Positions 36,657-49,308 of a stretch of DNA of 64,000 bases are shown here, in pieces (the stretch's first letter is position 1; each line of letters opens with the position of its first letter). The notes below the pieces were generated by a model. It was not told the DNA's origin. It did no database searches and saw nothing but the letters and a program-made list of their open reading frames with translations. The translations under genes were made by a program, and so were the position numbers. This DNA comes from Lycocorax pyrrhopterus obiensis (Eukaryota; Chordata; Aves; Passeriformes; Paradisaeidae): the NCBI GenBank assembly GCA_014706295.1, contig JACSVZ010000004.1, positions 94,155,333 through 94,219,332 of the forward strand, read 5' to 3'.

Positions 36657-37013
36657 TGTCCTGGTTTCGGCCAGGGCAGGGTTAACTTTCTGCAGTAGCT
36701 GGAAGAGGGCATGACCAGGACCCTGATGGCATTTGATATTATCTCACATATTTTCCAGGGCAGGGGAGGAAACACGGCAGGGTTTTTTCTGTGCAAATTG
36801 TTTCTTTAGACATAGATGTATATAATCTTATACCTTCTGCTATTAACATTATTGCTGTTACTGTTGGTTTTCTTATCTCATTGCTGTTTCTAGTAAATGG
36901 TTCTTATCTCCACCCATGGTCTTTGCCTTTTGTACCTCCCATGGAGGGGGAATGGCATGTGGTCCTTTTAATGGGAGTACTAAATTGGAGAATACCATAC
37001 CTAAACCAGGACA
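36657..37013 (+). mobile_element. Solo LTR of an avian endogenous retrovirus (357 bp)
   Basis: The ends form the inverted pair TGTCCTGGTTT and AAACCAGGACA, a strong LTR signature. The start continues 'cggccagggcagggttaact', typical of avian ERV LTRs, and the interior has an AGTAAA-like hexamer near 36892 followed by 'ttcttatctccaccca', the expected polyadenylation region. No internal retroviral sequence adjoins it. The flanks are ACAGG on the left and ACAAC on the right, so a clean five-base duplication is not preserved. Frames inside (36791-37033, 36904-37089) are shadows. Confidence 0.85.
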
Positions 37014-39189
37014 ACACAACCATCTCATCCTGAAAATATGTTAAGGTAACCCTTTTTAAGAGGTAGCTTCTACCCCTATAAAATGTCAAAGCCTCCTACT
37101 CCTGTTGAAGTGGGGGTATTCTTAGTCTGTAGACCTCTGTTTTCAGGGAAGGAGAAGATAGTGGACTTGCTGTCAGGATGCTGTTCTTCTGCGTTCTCCA
37201 TGCCTTTTTTAAGGTAAAACTGCAGTCTATGCTGTGACTGATATTTAGAAAGATCAAGAGTGGCTTTCTTAATACTATTTCTCCCCTAAGCACTAGGGTG
37301 ATAATTTTCCTGTCCAATCACTGTCCAAACTGGTCTCACTTCTGGTTTTTTTAGGTAAACATTGCAGTTAAAAATCTAAAAGATTGAAGGGTTACAATTT
37401 TTTTCTTATCTCAGAAGTGTTATTCTTTTAACTCCATAAAATATTTGCAATGTTATGTTGCAGAAGTTATTAGTACATAAAAAATCTTTTCACTAGTATC
37501 CTGTTTCCTAGATAAAATCAAGTGTTAAGACATTAAAAAAAAACAAAACAAAACAGGTTTTTCCCAGAAAATTGGTATAGAGTTTTGTGTTTTTAGCAAT
37601 GATTCAGAAGACTTCTTTCAGCCCTTTTCAAAAGTAATTTTTAATGCACTCAGTAATACTTTCCACAATACTTACAACCAGTTTTAAAACTGATAACTCC
37701 AAGAGTTTTGGAAACCTAATGTAAATTGCTCGAAGGACAGAGTGACAGCACCAACCATATAAATCATGCTAGGACTAGATGGCATGTATTACTGCCAACT
37801 GCACTAACAAACAATATCCTCATCTGACATAATTTATATTGTTATGATCATTTTCATATCATGTATCCACCACCCACTGCCTCCTTCCCATTTCTTACAA
37901 TTTATCCTTTCATTCTCTAGGTTGGCACTCCATCTCATCAGTACTGACTTCCTTCTGGCTGCATGAGTGAATTCCTTGCACATGGTATCTTTGCCTACAG
38001 ACCATCTCCCTGCAAGTAAGTGTGTTGATCAGGCCACAAAGTTCAACAGCCACATCTGAGCTCAGACTGTGCAGATGGGGAAGATACAAAAAAAAGACAG
38101 CTCCTTCCAAATTGAGAGTCAAGTCGTCATCTTGCCTTTTAGAAAATATTCATATTTGTTTTGCTAGAGAAAATATGGGTTTGAGCCTGACTGATATCTG
38201 TGATTTTATATACTGCTTGATTATCAATGTGCTCACGGGCAGGGTTTCGACTCATGCCAGCTGGCATTTTCCTAGGTCATGGCCAGACGTGACACAAGGA
38301 CACTACTCTCGGGAGGCAATATGGACAACATTCTCTTTCTTTGAAGGGTGAAGGAAAGGAGCATTTCCCATGCCACTTTTTTCTCAGGGTTTGCCCACCT
38401 CCCCTTTCTTTGCCGGCATGGGTGTAGTTTTCACCCAGAAAAGTGTAGTTCTTCCACCCTGCAGTGTTTAACAAAGACAACAGAAGAAGAAGTAATTTTC
38501 TGCTAGGTTGAACAGGAGAGGAAACAATTTGCTACTCATGCCATCAGCCTTTTCTGGAGCCAAAATGTAGTGGGGTCATGCTTGAGGCCTCCTCCATCAC
38601 GCTGGGTGTACACAAACCTCATGTTACATATATCTATCTTCTTGCTTTATGTGGGTTTACATTATTTTTCCTTATTGTTGTTTCATTTAGTATTTTACGT
38701 CAGATGAAATAATTCTGTCCAATTAACCCCTTTGTGCAACATAAAAGTTGTAAGTCAGATATTTAGGTACAAGATGGGAAGTTTTGGAATTATTTTTCAT
38801 ATATTATACCCATGTGACACTTTGTGTTGTAAAGCCGCTATATTTACACTATATTTTAATTAAATGTTACTTTTAAAGGTATTTAACAAGATATCCATAC
38901 ATGCCTTCTCTTGGGATTACTAACTTTTATTATCTTAAGCATGCCATAGAAGCAATTTATAAAAAAATCCAGTGTTTGGCTTCTTTTTATTCCCTTTGTG
39001 ATCCTGGTTTTGACAATCATTATTAAAGTACTGTTCAGCTTAATGGCTTTGCAGTAAAAAATAACAATGCCATTGAGAGAAGAAGAGATTTATTGGAACC
39101 ACAATGCAAATAAAAAAACTATTGCCAAGTTTGGTGTTTTTCTAAAAGCTTTGTCTATACTAGTAAATAAAATGGGCCAGAGACTATTC
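37014..39189. other. Unique sequence, no gene seen
   Basis: No repeat or gene was recognised. The 109-codon plus frame at 38022-38351 resembles no known family. Confidence 0.5.
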
Positions 39190-39600
39190 TCTGTCCCTGA
39201 GGACAAATGATATGGCACAACCCACATTTATACAGCTAAACCCTCTTAATTCTCAAAACACGGGAACTACATCCACACCGCCTATTGCGAGCAATCCTTA
39301 GAGTGCACCACCCCCCAAATCATGGTCCGGGACTGTCTGTGGTGCTGTGCTAATTGGTTTACATCCAAAAGTCTGGCAGGACCTAAGCTAACAGGGTGGA
39401 TGCTTCTGTCCTTGCACAGACTGTTGCTTATTAGCATAGTCATGGCCATATTTCTACAGAACACTGATCTCACAGCACAGCCAGTGATTGAGGGCTGTGG
39501 TAACCATTCATGGCACTTGTTCAAGTTGCAGCTCAGTACTAGGACTTTCAACTCAGAACAAAAAAAGGTTGGATTTGAATCCTGATATTCAAAACAAAAC
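39190..39600 (-). other. Possible decayed LTR or promoter-like block (unconfirmed)
   Basis: Read on the minus strand this segment has a TATA-like CTGTATAAATGTGGG (about 39223-39237) preceded by GC-richer sequence with two CpGs, a layout like an LTR U3 region. No terminal TG/CA pair or target duplication was found and I cannot name a family. The overlapping frames on both strands (39282-39602 minus, 39322-39585 plus) follow from the base composition. Confidence 0.25.
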
Positions 39601-42600
39601 AATTCCTTGGTTTACAGAATGTCTTTGGACAAAAGAGTAAATTCATGTCATGTTGCTGAAAGATGAGCTGCCCTCAAAAGATGGCTAAAAACAATGGATA
39701 AAGAGAAATTAAAACCCACTGGCCTCTAACCTTACTAAAGGAACACCTAACTAAAGGAAAACTTTTATTTTTGCATTCTAAATGCTCTTAAGGTGCTCTG
39801 TGAAATCTAAGTCAGGCTTTTAAATGCGGCTTGGCTTTCATTGCACTTTAACCCTTAAACAGGAGACAAACTAATCTGCTTGGAGCTCCTGCTGAGGCAA
39901 ATGGCCCTTAGTGCACTTGTTGAGAGCTAGCTGAGGTATTTCTGCATTATGCTGAGCTGTGCACCCTGCACCCTGTGCAAGACATAAATTGTTCCCTGCT
40001 CGCCCTTTACTTCAGGCAAGCAGCAACTTTGATGCTGTTGGTATCAGCATTCACTCTGTCTGGCAGGCTGAGCCATGGCACTCTGAAGCATCAAGGAATG
40101 AAGGTCAGGCAATACCCTTTGTCTCTCAATGCTCAGGTGAGCAGGGTGCCAGGTGTCGCATTCCAGAAAACAAGGCAATTTATAGGGAAGATCCTTGCCT
40201 GCAACTCAGGAAAGTGCTTGAGCACATGATCAATATCAAAGCAGCTGGCTGTATAAAACAAAATTTCAGTGGTTTCTTGGGTTCTGAATGTGCAAAGAGT
40301 AAGAAAGATCTCTTGAGAAGGAGATATAAATGCACCAGGGCAACAGAAAGAGGACAATTATGCCAGTTTTTATTTTAAAACACTGAGCTATAAATGTGAA
40401 CAAGAGCAAAATGGAAAAGCAGTTCAAAACACTGGAGGAGGCAGGCAGCCAAAACATTTGTCTGAAAAAGCAGCTTCCTTGGTACTCTTGGGCTAGAATG
40501 GCTTGTGTTTGTAGCTTGCTCTGAATGTTGGTTGACTTGAACATGATTTTGCTTCTGCAGCCAAAAGCAGCCAAGGCCGAATGGATATAGTACATTCTTT
40601 GCCATCTTCTGATAAAAAGTAATATCGCAGTTTAACACTGCAAATTTGCATTTTTGAAAATGGAAGGCAAAATAGTCTGTCTCTACAGTATTTCTGATGG
40701 ATATGGATTTTGTTGTTTTCTGGAGTTTTTTCCCTAGAAAATTTAAACTTATGTTCTGTACCTTTTTTATTTAAATTGGCTACGGATCTATTCAGATGTT
40801 TTTCAGAGCGCTAATCCAGCAGAAAATTTTTCAGAGTTTTTCCAGATCTAGACAGAGAGTCAGGGATTATGAAAAGAGTGACAGCCACAAAGCCTGCAGC
40901 TAGCAAAAACTGTTGACTTTGATGCTGGGGTACAGCCTTTTTTGGTGCCTTTTACAGCTATTGGTAGGACTGCTGATGAGTTCCCATTTCCTCAGTGATG
41001 AAGAAGTAATTTTAGCCACAGCAATGAGCAAAATAGCTGGATATGGACTTTCATCTGAGGAGCACAGCAACAAGGTTGTGGTCTTTGGTCACATGTTGAA
41101 ATGAAAGAAATTCCAACTGTGTACATCCAGAAATGGTCAGGATAATTACAGACGCAATATAGGCTCTGTCCTTTAAGATTGTTTAAACTTGATGGGGCAA
41201 CACTCTTAATTTAACTTTGAAGTTGGCCTGTTCTGAGCAGGAGCTTGGACTTACATAGATCCCTTCAAACCTAAGTTATACTCAGGTTCTAATTTTAGTA
41301 TTCTATAGAAACTTAGCAAAGCAAGGTAAAAATTAACTAGATATTATCTATGCCTTTCTAATCTGCTTTATTTATGATAAATACTGTCTTCACTTCATTT
41401 AGAAACATAGAAATCCTGGTATTAATATTTCAATATCTACATAATTTCCAGAAGTCATCCAGATATAGACATAGCTAGAAGAAACAATCTTCAATTAGTG
41501 TTTTACTGGCTCTAAAATCATTTTAATATTTTAATATTGGGTCTTTCCACACAACCATTTTTCTAAATTACATGTATTAAAAGGTAAATCACACCTAAAA
41601 TGTTGGAAAATTATGCTGAACCTCAGAGAGTTTCAGTAGTTTTTATACCACACACACTATGAGTTTCTTTTTCAGCTTGAAGCTCTGAGCTTCAGGTTTC
41701 AGCAAACTCCAAATTCAAAGGAGGGTTAAGGAAAATTACAATGTTTTCTCTGCTTCTTAGTCAAAACCATTAACGCCACAGAGGTTTTCATGGCTACCAT
41801 GGTACAACAGCTACCGCACTGAAAAAAAATTTATTAAATCAATGAAAAAACAAAGAAAGAGAACATGAAAGAAAAGGCCTCTGCTTTAACAATATCTCAA
41901 TATGAATATTAAGATGAAAGAGAACCACACACATGCAGGCAGAAAGCAGTCTGAGTTGGTACCACAGCAAGGCACTTCTGAGCAGCTTCATCAGCAATTG
42001 CACTTCATTTAAATGGGCTTCTCATCCTCTCAGAGCAGCATGGGGAAGTTCAAGTTTAAAGGTGGCCCTAAAAGATGATGAAGATTTCTCACAGTGAAAA
42101 ATTAAAACAGAGGCATGGTGACTAGTGCAGGCACTTATTTATCAGGTAAATGAGGTGACTTAAAAGTTCCCAGGCTGTCACTGCATGGCAAGAGTGCTGG
42201 CCTCACACCACAGCATGACCCAGGCTTTGCAGACAGAAAAGATTTTGGCTGAGTTTTGTGAAGGAATCCAGTCCTTAATCATGAACAGTCTTGACGCTTT
42301 TCGTAAGCAAAAAATTGTCTTTTCTGGCACCGTGTTAACATCTAAGCCACCTTTGAAATGTAAATTAGGGGGTGGAATGTGTCTATGTGTGAGAAAGGTG
42401 CAGGAAAAGTACATTCAAAGGAGAGCGTGGATGCAATTGGATTAAAGTATTTTAGGTAACTAAGCAAGTATATGTATATCATCTTTTATCATTGGACAGT
42501 CACTATTTGTTGCAACACAAAATATAGTTCTAGGCTTCTACTATAACAAACGTTTGTATTTTAAAATAGCTTCTGTAATTTGATTATTTGTTTCTGCTAA

Positions 42601-44680
42601 AAATCTGGCCCTTATTAATTTTAACATAAAAAAATTTCATAAGAATTTTCTCTGCTCATTGCTACATTTAACTGATGACAAATATATTTCTTTCTTTCTT
42701 TCTTCTCTCCTTTCTACAGAGCAAGGTCAGCTTTCTGTATGGTTCGTGGCAAGCCAGCACCGAAAGGCAGTATCATCCATCATTTAGGTGTGTTTCCTCA
42801 AAAGCTACAGGAATATGGCTGTTGTTGGCTTATAATTATCCTTGGAAATGTCACCTGGTTAGGTTGGCCTGTCTGGTTCTACCCTCTTAAATTTCACCCT
42901 CACTTGACTCCTTGGGGAAATGAGAAATATTTACACTGCTAGAGAATATTAGTATTTTACCTTTAATATTTATGCTCAGCAGTTGCTTCCATTTGTAACT
43001 CAACACATTCACAGAAATTATATTTATAGCTCAGATGCTTTGAGGGCTGATATAAACTGAGTGAGACTAGGAAGTGGCATTTTTTTCTGTGAGTCCTCTA
43101 ACTTTGGCAGTATCAAGCTGTTTCAGAGAGATTTGATGGTCTTCCTCACTTGCTTTAGTGTAAACAGAAAATAATTTTTAAAAATTGTAATAAAATAATG
43201 GCATTTTGATTTTTCAACAGGAAATATCTTTATTGCTATTATTAATTCACTTCATTTAATTCTCTTTCTGTTTCATTTTGATTCTATTTTTAAAACTTAA
43301 ATACCAGTTTCTCACATTCAAGGTAAACATTGCGGTTCAGGTGAAGCAAAAGATTGTTTTTAAGAATCTGGTTCTTAGAAAGCATTTTCAGCTATCTTAT
43401 TTTAAAGTAATTGTTGTTAGTATTAAATTTACTTTTATTTTCCTTAACTGAAAAAAAAAGAAGCTGGCAGCACAGCTTTAATCTTAACAGGATCTTTAGT
43501 AATGAGGGCAGCTGCTCACTAGATAAATGGCTTTCATTTTTTCAATCATTTTATCTTGGACACCTAATGTGATTGACAAATGTGTCTATTCAGGTTTTTC
43601 ACTTGTTCTGACATCCTAGTGCTGGCAGAACTTCATTGAATTACTTGAGAAAATCAAACTGTTGCCACAAATCAACAGGTGCAAACTTATGAATGTCTTT
43701 CACACCAAGCACTGCGGAAATAATCTCAAGAGAATAATTATGTGAGAAGTGATGATGGGTCTTTCTAATAGAGAGCCAGCAGACAAACATTTATAGTTTG
43801 CAATGAATTGCTGAGGTCTGACTGTCTGCTCAAAGCTAGTGATGGAGCATGATAATTCTGCTGCAATGTCTCTGATACCCAGGCTTGAATGGATCATTTA
43901 ATTCACTCAGACTGAGCTGATTAGGTGCCTTAATTCTCAGGCTCTGAGCACCTTACTGGTGCAGTACTTCAGGGCAGTTTGGTTACATAGCCTGTTAGTC
44001 TTTCCTCTCTGACCACTGGCAATAATCCTGATGATGTCCAGAACCTATCGACTGGTAATCTATGCAGTGAAACGATGTAAGTCTGGGTATTTAAATGTAA
44101 AATTCTAACCACATAATTAAAGTTCTATTTTCACAAAAATTTCTTCCTACAAAGAAAGCTCAACGTATCAGTCATGCATTTTTCTTTATCCAGGATCTTC
44201 AGGGGCCCCTGTACTCCCTATAGGATTATATTTCACAAGCCATCTGCTGAGAATCAAGGAAAACCTTTATGCTTCCATCATTCTACCCTTCCTCTTGCAG
44301 GATAACGCAGACACAGTAACAGCTGAAAAATCCTGGAAAAAACCTTTCTGTTTTCTGTTGCTCTTCAACTCTTTTATGACCCAGACCTCTTCTGATACTT
44401 GACAATGCGTTCATGGGCCATATTCTAAAATAAAAATAGGTGACTACTCAAGCAGCAGAAGTGATACCCCTTTTTGACTTTCGTATAACGTGTTTTACTC
44501 CTAGAGATTGTACTCTCCCAATATAAATGTTGTAAGAATTAATTTGACAGAACACTTACATGAGGCTTATGAAAAATACAGGACTGTCAGTAAAGGAGCT
44601 ATTACTAAATGATGTAACTAATGACAGAATCTTTTTTTGATCTTGTTATTACTAATTTTTTTTTCCATATTTGATCTAGA
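39601..44680. other. Unique sequence, no gene seen
   Basis: A 139-codon plus frame (39959-40378) and a 109-codon minus frame (40266-40595) are open, but neither resembles a known protein. A CTTT-type simple run lies at 42689-42705. Nothing else was recognised. Confidence 0.5.
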
Positions 44681-44805
44681 AATCAGAATCATTGAGGTTG
44701 AAAAATATCTCCAAATTCGAGTCCAGCTGTTAGTCTAGCACTGCCAAGTCCACCACTAAATCATGTCCCTAAAGTCACTAAAGCATGTCCCTAAATGATC
44801 CATCT
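44681..44805 (-). mobile_element. Short CR1 LINE tail with internal duplication
   Basis: Minus-strand CR1 3' end. On the plus strand: AATCAGAATCATTGAGGTTG, 'tctagcactgccaagtccac', 'ccactaaatcatgtccc'. The segment around 'actaaatcatgtccctaaag' is then repeated imperfectly (about 44755-44799), a local tandem duplication inside the element. It is 5'-truncated after about 125 bases. Confidence 0.85.
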
Positions 44806-46278
44806 TGCCCGCTCAGTGCTCTTCTACATTGTATTTCTGCTTCCCTTGATTTTCGTGAGAAGTCTCTCATCTGCTCACCAGACAGACCTGACAGCAGGGA
44901 ATTTCTATCCTCACCACTGTGGGAGCACTTAGACAAAGTCTATGAGCTTGAAAAACATAGCCCTTACAGATGGTGTTATCAGTGATAGGCAGTGCCAGAG
45001 ATGATAAAAGCATTTAAACCAGTAGAGAGAATGAAAGGGTGGCAGTCTGTGTTTATATAGTGGCATTAATTTCTTAGGAAGTAGATGAAGCAGGAAAGAA
45101 GAAAGAAGAGACATTAATCAGAGTACCAGAGCAGCCACCACACCTTGCTGAGGATAAGATTAAGCCCTTCATCTGTGCCTGTTGAGGACGCACGCACACA
45201 GTGTGATGTACATGGTTGTCTGCAGGAAAACATCCTAACAAGGTCTGAAGGTTTTTGTTGCTTTCTGGAAAGAATGACAAAAATAAATTGTTTTGAGTAG
45301 CAGAGAACCACCTGTACCGAGTGGCTATGGTGCAGCAAAGCCTGGAAACAAATGGTAAATGCAGCCATGGAAGGAGTCGATATACTGTTGTAAATATACA
45401 TGTCAGGTGTCCATATAATTACTTGCTTGAATTAAGTCTAATGAGCTGTATTTCTTACAAAACCAAGTCAAAGGTAAATGAACAAAGCAAAAGATGTCCT
45501 TAAAAATTACTGGTATCAATGTTAAGGTTTTGTGAAGTGTATATACATCTTATGTAAACAGTATAAGAAGAACTGTCTCTAGGAGAAGTAGTTTATATCA
45601 TGCATATTAAGCATTTTCTCCTTATTCATCTTGCTATCAAAGCTATTATTGAATTTTAAACCACAATGTTTAAGTAATTACTTATTCTAATCACTTTAGG
45701 CAATTAAATATATTTATACCTTTTTAACAGCAATTTCTTAATTTGCATATTTTCATTAATTTAAAAAATTGAATAATTTAGAAGTACAGTAACAGATGAG
45801 TTACACTAAAAGACATTTTGTCTGTGAAGAACAGTTTACCCATTTTTCCCATATATAGTACTGGGCACCAGCCCAAGAGCTTTGGTGTCTGCACTATGGA
45901 AACCAAAGGGCTGCAACGTCTTTTATTCGGCTCCTTTGCTGTGGATCTGTTAATAAAACAACTTCTGCTGTTTCCAGACTATCCCAGCTATGACTGATTG
46001 AGGCCTGGTGCAAGTTAGAAAAGCCTCAAGGCTGCTCTAAATTATGAATGTCATATGGTCCCCAAAGAAACCTATTACATAGGGTAATGCCTCATTTGCA
46101 AGGAGCCAGAGCTCTGTGAGGCTGTGGACGATCTCTTCAGTCTTTGTCTTCACTGAACATAGTGATGACAGATTCAGATCTAGGCCAGGCAACAAAACCC
46201 AAATTCTGAATATCATACTCTTTGAGGTGGGTTTGTGTTGCACATACTATGTTGAAAGTACAATGCAACTTTCATTAT
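44806..46278. other. Unique sequence, no gene seen
   Basis: No repeat or coding frame was supported. Open frames of 60-95 codons on both strands have no recognisable domain. Confidence 0.5.
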
Positions 46279-46720
46279 TGAGGTGCTGGAGCACATTCAA
46301 AGGAGGGCAATGAAAGTGATGAAGGGTCTGGAGCACAAATCTGGTGAGGATTGGCTGAGGGAGCTAGGGTTGCTTAGCCTGGAGAGAAGGAGGCTCAGGA
46401 GAGGCCTTATTACTCTCTACAGCTACCTGAAAGGAGGCTGTAGAGAGGTGGGGGTCGGTGTCCTCCCAAGTAACAAACCATAAGACAAGAAGAAATGGCC
46501 TCAAGTTGTGCCAGGGGAGGTTTAGACTGGATATTAGGAAAAATTCGTTCACTGAAAAGGTTGTCAAGCACTGGAACAGGCTGCTCAGAGAAGTGATTGA
46601 GTCAGCATCCTTGGGGGTATTTAGAAGTCATGTAGGTGTGGCACTTAGGGGCATGGTTTAGTGGTGGACTTGGCAGTGCTGGGTTAACGGTTGGACTTGA
46701 TAATCTTAGAGGACTTTAGG
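46279..46720 (+). mobile_element. CR1 LINE 3' end, about 440 bp
   Basis: Plus-strand CR1. In order: 'aggtgctggagcacattcaa', 'gaagggtctggagcac', 'ttgcttagcctggagagaag', 'gaggctcaggagaggcctta', 'ggcctcaagttgtgccaggg' and 'ttggacttgataatcttaga'. The final tail after AGGACTTTAGG is lost or diverged. Frames 46283-46483 and 46458-46661 lie inside the element. Confidence 0.95.
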
Positions 46721-48361
46721 AGGAAAAAGTCAAATTAGAGAAAACAAGACTCTTTGGACCTGATGTACATGGTAAAATAATCTTGTGACAGGTTTGGCCA
46801 CTTGTGGAAAGCTTAGGGATTCGTAAATAGAACATCTCTGGGTGATAGCATGCCCTGGTATGGCGCATGGTGTGCAGCTCTCTGCAGAATTGTTACCTTC
46901 ATTATCCACCACACATCTGTGCTGAGCACTGTACTGGAGTTAATTCAGGGATTCCTATCCCACTCTCCTCTGCATAATATAAACCACTGCTCAGACTCTA
47001 AAGCAGCAGTTAAGCACTGTTTAGATCAAAAGAATGACAGCATGCAGCCCCATAAATACACACATTCTGTTGCATAGTATATGTTATCCTCAAATCTGTT
47101 ATCTCTACATTTTAGCTGTAAATCATATTCCGTTTCAAGAAAATGGATACTCCACATGCTTGACATGATAGTTCCATAGGAGAGAATGAGAGTACTGTGA
47201 ACACCCAGCAGGATCTGTTATAACCAATGCCAGACAGAAATCAATGCAGATTTATGCCATCCAAGAAGCCAGCGTATAAAATTTTATGAAATAAAAATTG
47301 AAGAAAATTGGAAACAAAAAGGTACAGGTTCTAATTAAACTATTCTATTGATAGTCTTGCACGCTGTCGTTGTTCTTGATGTCTCATTTGTATAGTTTTA
47401 AATAACCAGAATAGATCGTTGACCCAAGGTTACTGCAGATTTACCCATGTATTTTTGGAACTGGGAGTAAAATAAAATTGAAGTTCATCTAGATTTACAA
47501 GGATCAAACTTAAATACTTTGATTCAGCAAAGACTATTCTTTTTTTCCAAATAAACTCAAGATAGAGTGTTTTATATGCTGAGATTGTCACCCAGACAGT
47601 GCAGCTGCTTGCTCAGGCAAGAAAAGAGTTGCTGTTAAAAGATCAAGAGCGAGATGCTCTGTATCAGAAAAAAAAAAAAAAGGTTGTAGCTGATAGAGCT
47701 TTATCACCTCCAGGACTGGCATTACAGAAACTTACAAAGTTCCTTGATTGCTGCAGTTACATGCAAGCTGCCAAAAGTGTTTTGACTGGGTCGTTTAACT
47801 CAGAGAGGTTTCTTGGCAAGGACACAGTGTTGTAGACAAATGTTCTGAAGCTTTCTTTATGTCACTGGTCAGTTGGTCAGTATTAAGTATTACAGGAGAA
47901 TGGTGGGAAGAGTAAAAGTTATTATTCTTCCACACTCTAGACACTGAACTGATTCTGGAAGCCCGAAAAGTAGATACGTAGGGCAAGAAGGGCACACCAT
48001 GTTTTCCTTTCAACTGTAGTTCAAATCTAGCGAACAGACAAAATGGATTATATTTGGATTTAATGGAAAAGTAGCTTCCAGACAAAGAAAGAAGATGCAG
48101 TGATCTTCTCCTCCACCCCAACCGGTGGAATACCTAAACAAGAAAATCCAGAAATTCCTCAAGCCAACAGTTTAAAGATCTCAAGTGAAGAGCTTGGGCT
48201 GTCTCCATTACAGGAGAAAAATAATTTCTGTAACATAAAGAGAATAAAAATTTGTCAGATTTCTTTAAAATCACATCTGTTCATCGTGCATTATGTTTGA
48301 TGACAGAAAGAGTAAACTGTAAAGCACTTTATGATAAAACAGAGGAAGCATGGCTTCCAGT
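46721..48361. other. Unique sequence, no gene seen
   Basis: A 78-codon frame (47599-47835) includes an A14 run (47668-47681) that encodes a lysine stretch. It is interesting only as a possible retroposed tail, and I recognise no parent gene. Nothing else was identified. Confidence 0.5.
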
Positions 48362-48690
48362 TTTGGTACCCTTCCGGTCCTGCATCCAAGTCATTTATGA
48401 AGCTATTGAAGAGCACAGGGCTGAGGATGGAGGCCTGCAGAACCCCATTAGTGACAAGTCACCAGTCTGATGTCACCCCATTCACTATAACCCTTTGTGC
48501 CCAACCTGTGAGCCAGTTGCTCACCCATCACATGATGTGTTTATCCAGCTGTGTGTAGGATATTTTATCCTGAAGGATACAGTGAGGGACAGTATCGAGA
48601 GCTTTATTGCATTCGTAGTTAATAGAACTGGCTTGTTGTTTGTCATCACATTCTTCTGCGGGTCTTATGAACCTGTGATGGCCAGCAGTT
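48362..48690 (-). mobile_element. Internal CR1 LINE fragment lacking its 3' end
   Basis: On the plus strand it reads as the inverted CR1 region downstream of the reverse-transcriptase core: 'tcctgcatccaagtcattta', 'gagcacagggctgagga', 'aaccccattagtgacaagtc', 'ccattcactataaccctttg', 'gtgagccagttgctcaccc' and 'gtatcgagagctttattgca'. The 3' UTR and tail that should lie to its left are absent, unlike ordinary CR1 insertions. Frames 48252-48692 overlap it and are shadows or relics. Confidence 0.88.
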
Positions 48691-48814
48691 AAAACCTCTT
48701 CATGCAGCAGCTTATATTACAACATTATTTGTTTCCTGTTACTAAAACTGTGAGAGTATTGTCACAGGGTTATACCATAATAAAAGGCATCTATGATTCT
48801 ATTTTTACTAGAAT

Positions 48815-49308
48815 GATAGAATCATGGCATCATAGGTTGGAAGGGACCTTAAAGATCATGCAGTTCCAACTCCCCTGCCATGGGCAGGGACACCTTTCGC
48901 TAGACCAGGTTGCTCAGAGCCCCATCCAACCTGGCTTTTAACATTCCCAGGGGTGGACTGTCCACACTTCCCTGGGCAACCTGTTGCAGTGCCTCACCAC
49001 TCTGACTGTAAAGAATTTCTTCCTAATATCTAATCTAAACCTACTGTTTGATATAGGTTTAATGGCTGCTGTTTGAAGCCATTCCCCCTTGTCCGGTCAC
49101 TACGTGCCCTTGTATTTTCTGTCTGTCTTTCTTGCAGGCTACCATCAGGTACCGGAAGGCTGCAATTAGATCACCTCAAAGCCTTCTCTTTACCAGGCTG
49201 AACAATCCAAAATCTCTCAGCTTTTCCTCATAGGAGAGGTGCTCCCATCTCTCTACCATGGTGGACTCACGCTGACAGATCGATGTCCTTCCTGTGTTAG
49301 GGACCCAT
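48815..49308 (-). mobile_element. CR1 LINE 3' end, about 490 bp
   Basis: Minus-strand CR1 of a different subfamily. On the plus strand: GATAGAATCATGGCATCATAGG, 'ttggaagggaccttaaagat', 'cccctgccatgggcagggac', 'ctagaccaggttgctcagag', 'ttccctgggcaacctgttgc', 'gaatttcttcctaatatcta' and a final 'gatgtccttcctgtgtt'. It starts only 125 bases to the right of another CR1 fragment in the same orientation. Confidence 0.95.

Noticed and set aside
39959..40378. 139-codon plus-strand frame
   Set aside because: No recognisable domain, a competing frame overlaps, and the length is within chance; the Kozak and splice context gave no support.
37333..43370. Shared wording AGGTAAACATTGC plus AAAAGATTG at about 37353 and 43321
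   Set aside because: Similarity ends after about 35 bases with gaps; too little to claim a common repeat without alignment.
46458..46661. Basic 67-codon plus-strand frame resembling proteins predicted in many bird genomes
   Set aside because: It is the CR1 3' end read as protein; such predictions are repeat-derived.
47599..47835. Possible processed pseudogene with a poly-A/lysine run
   Set aside because: The A14 run is internal, no parent gene is recognisable, and no flanking duplication was found.
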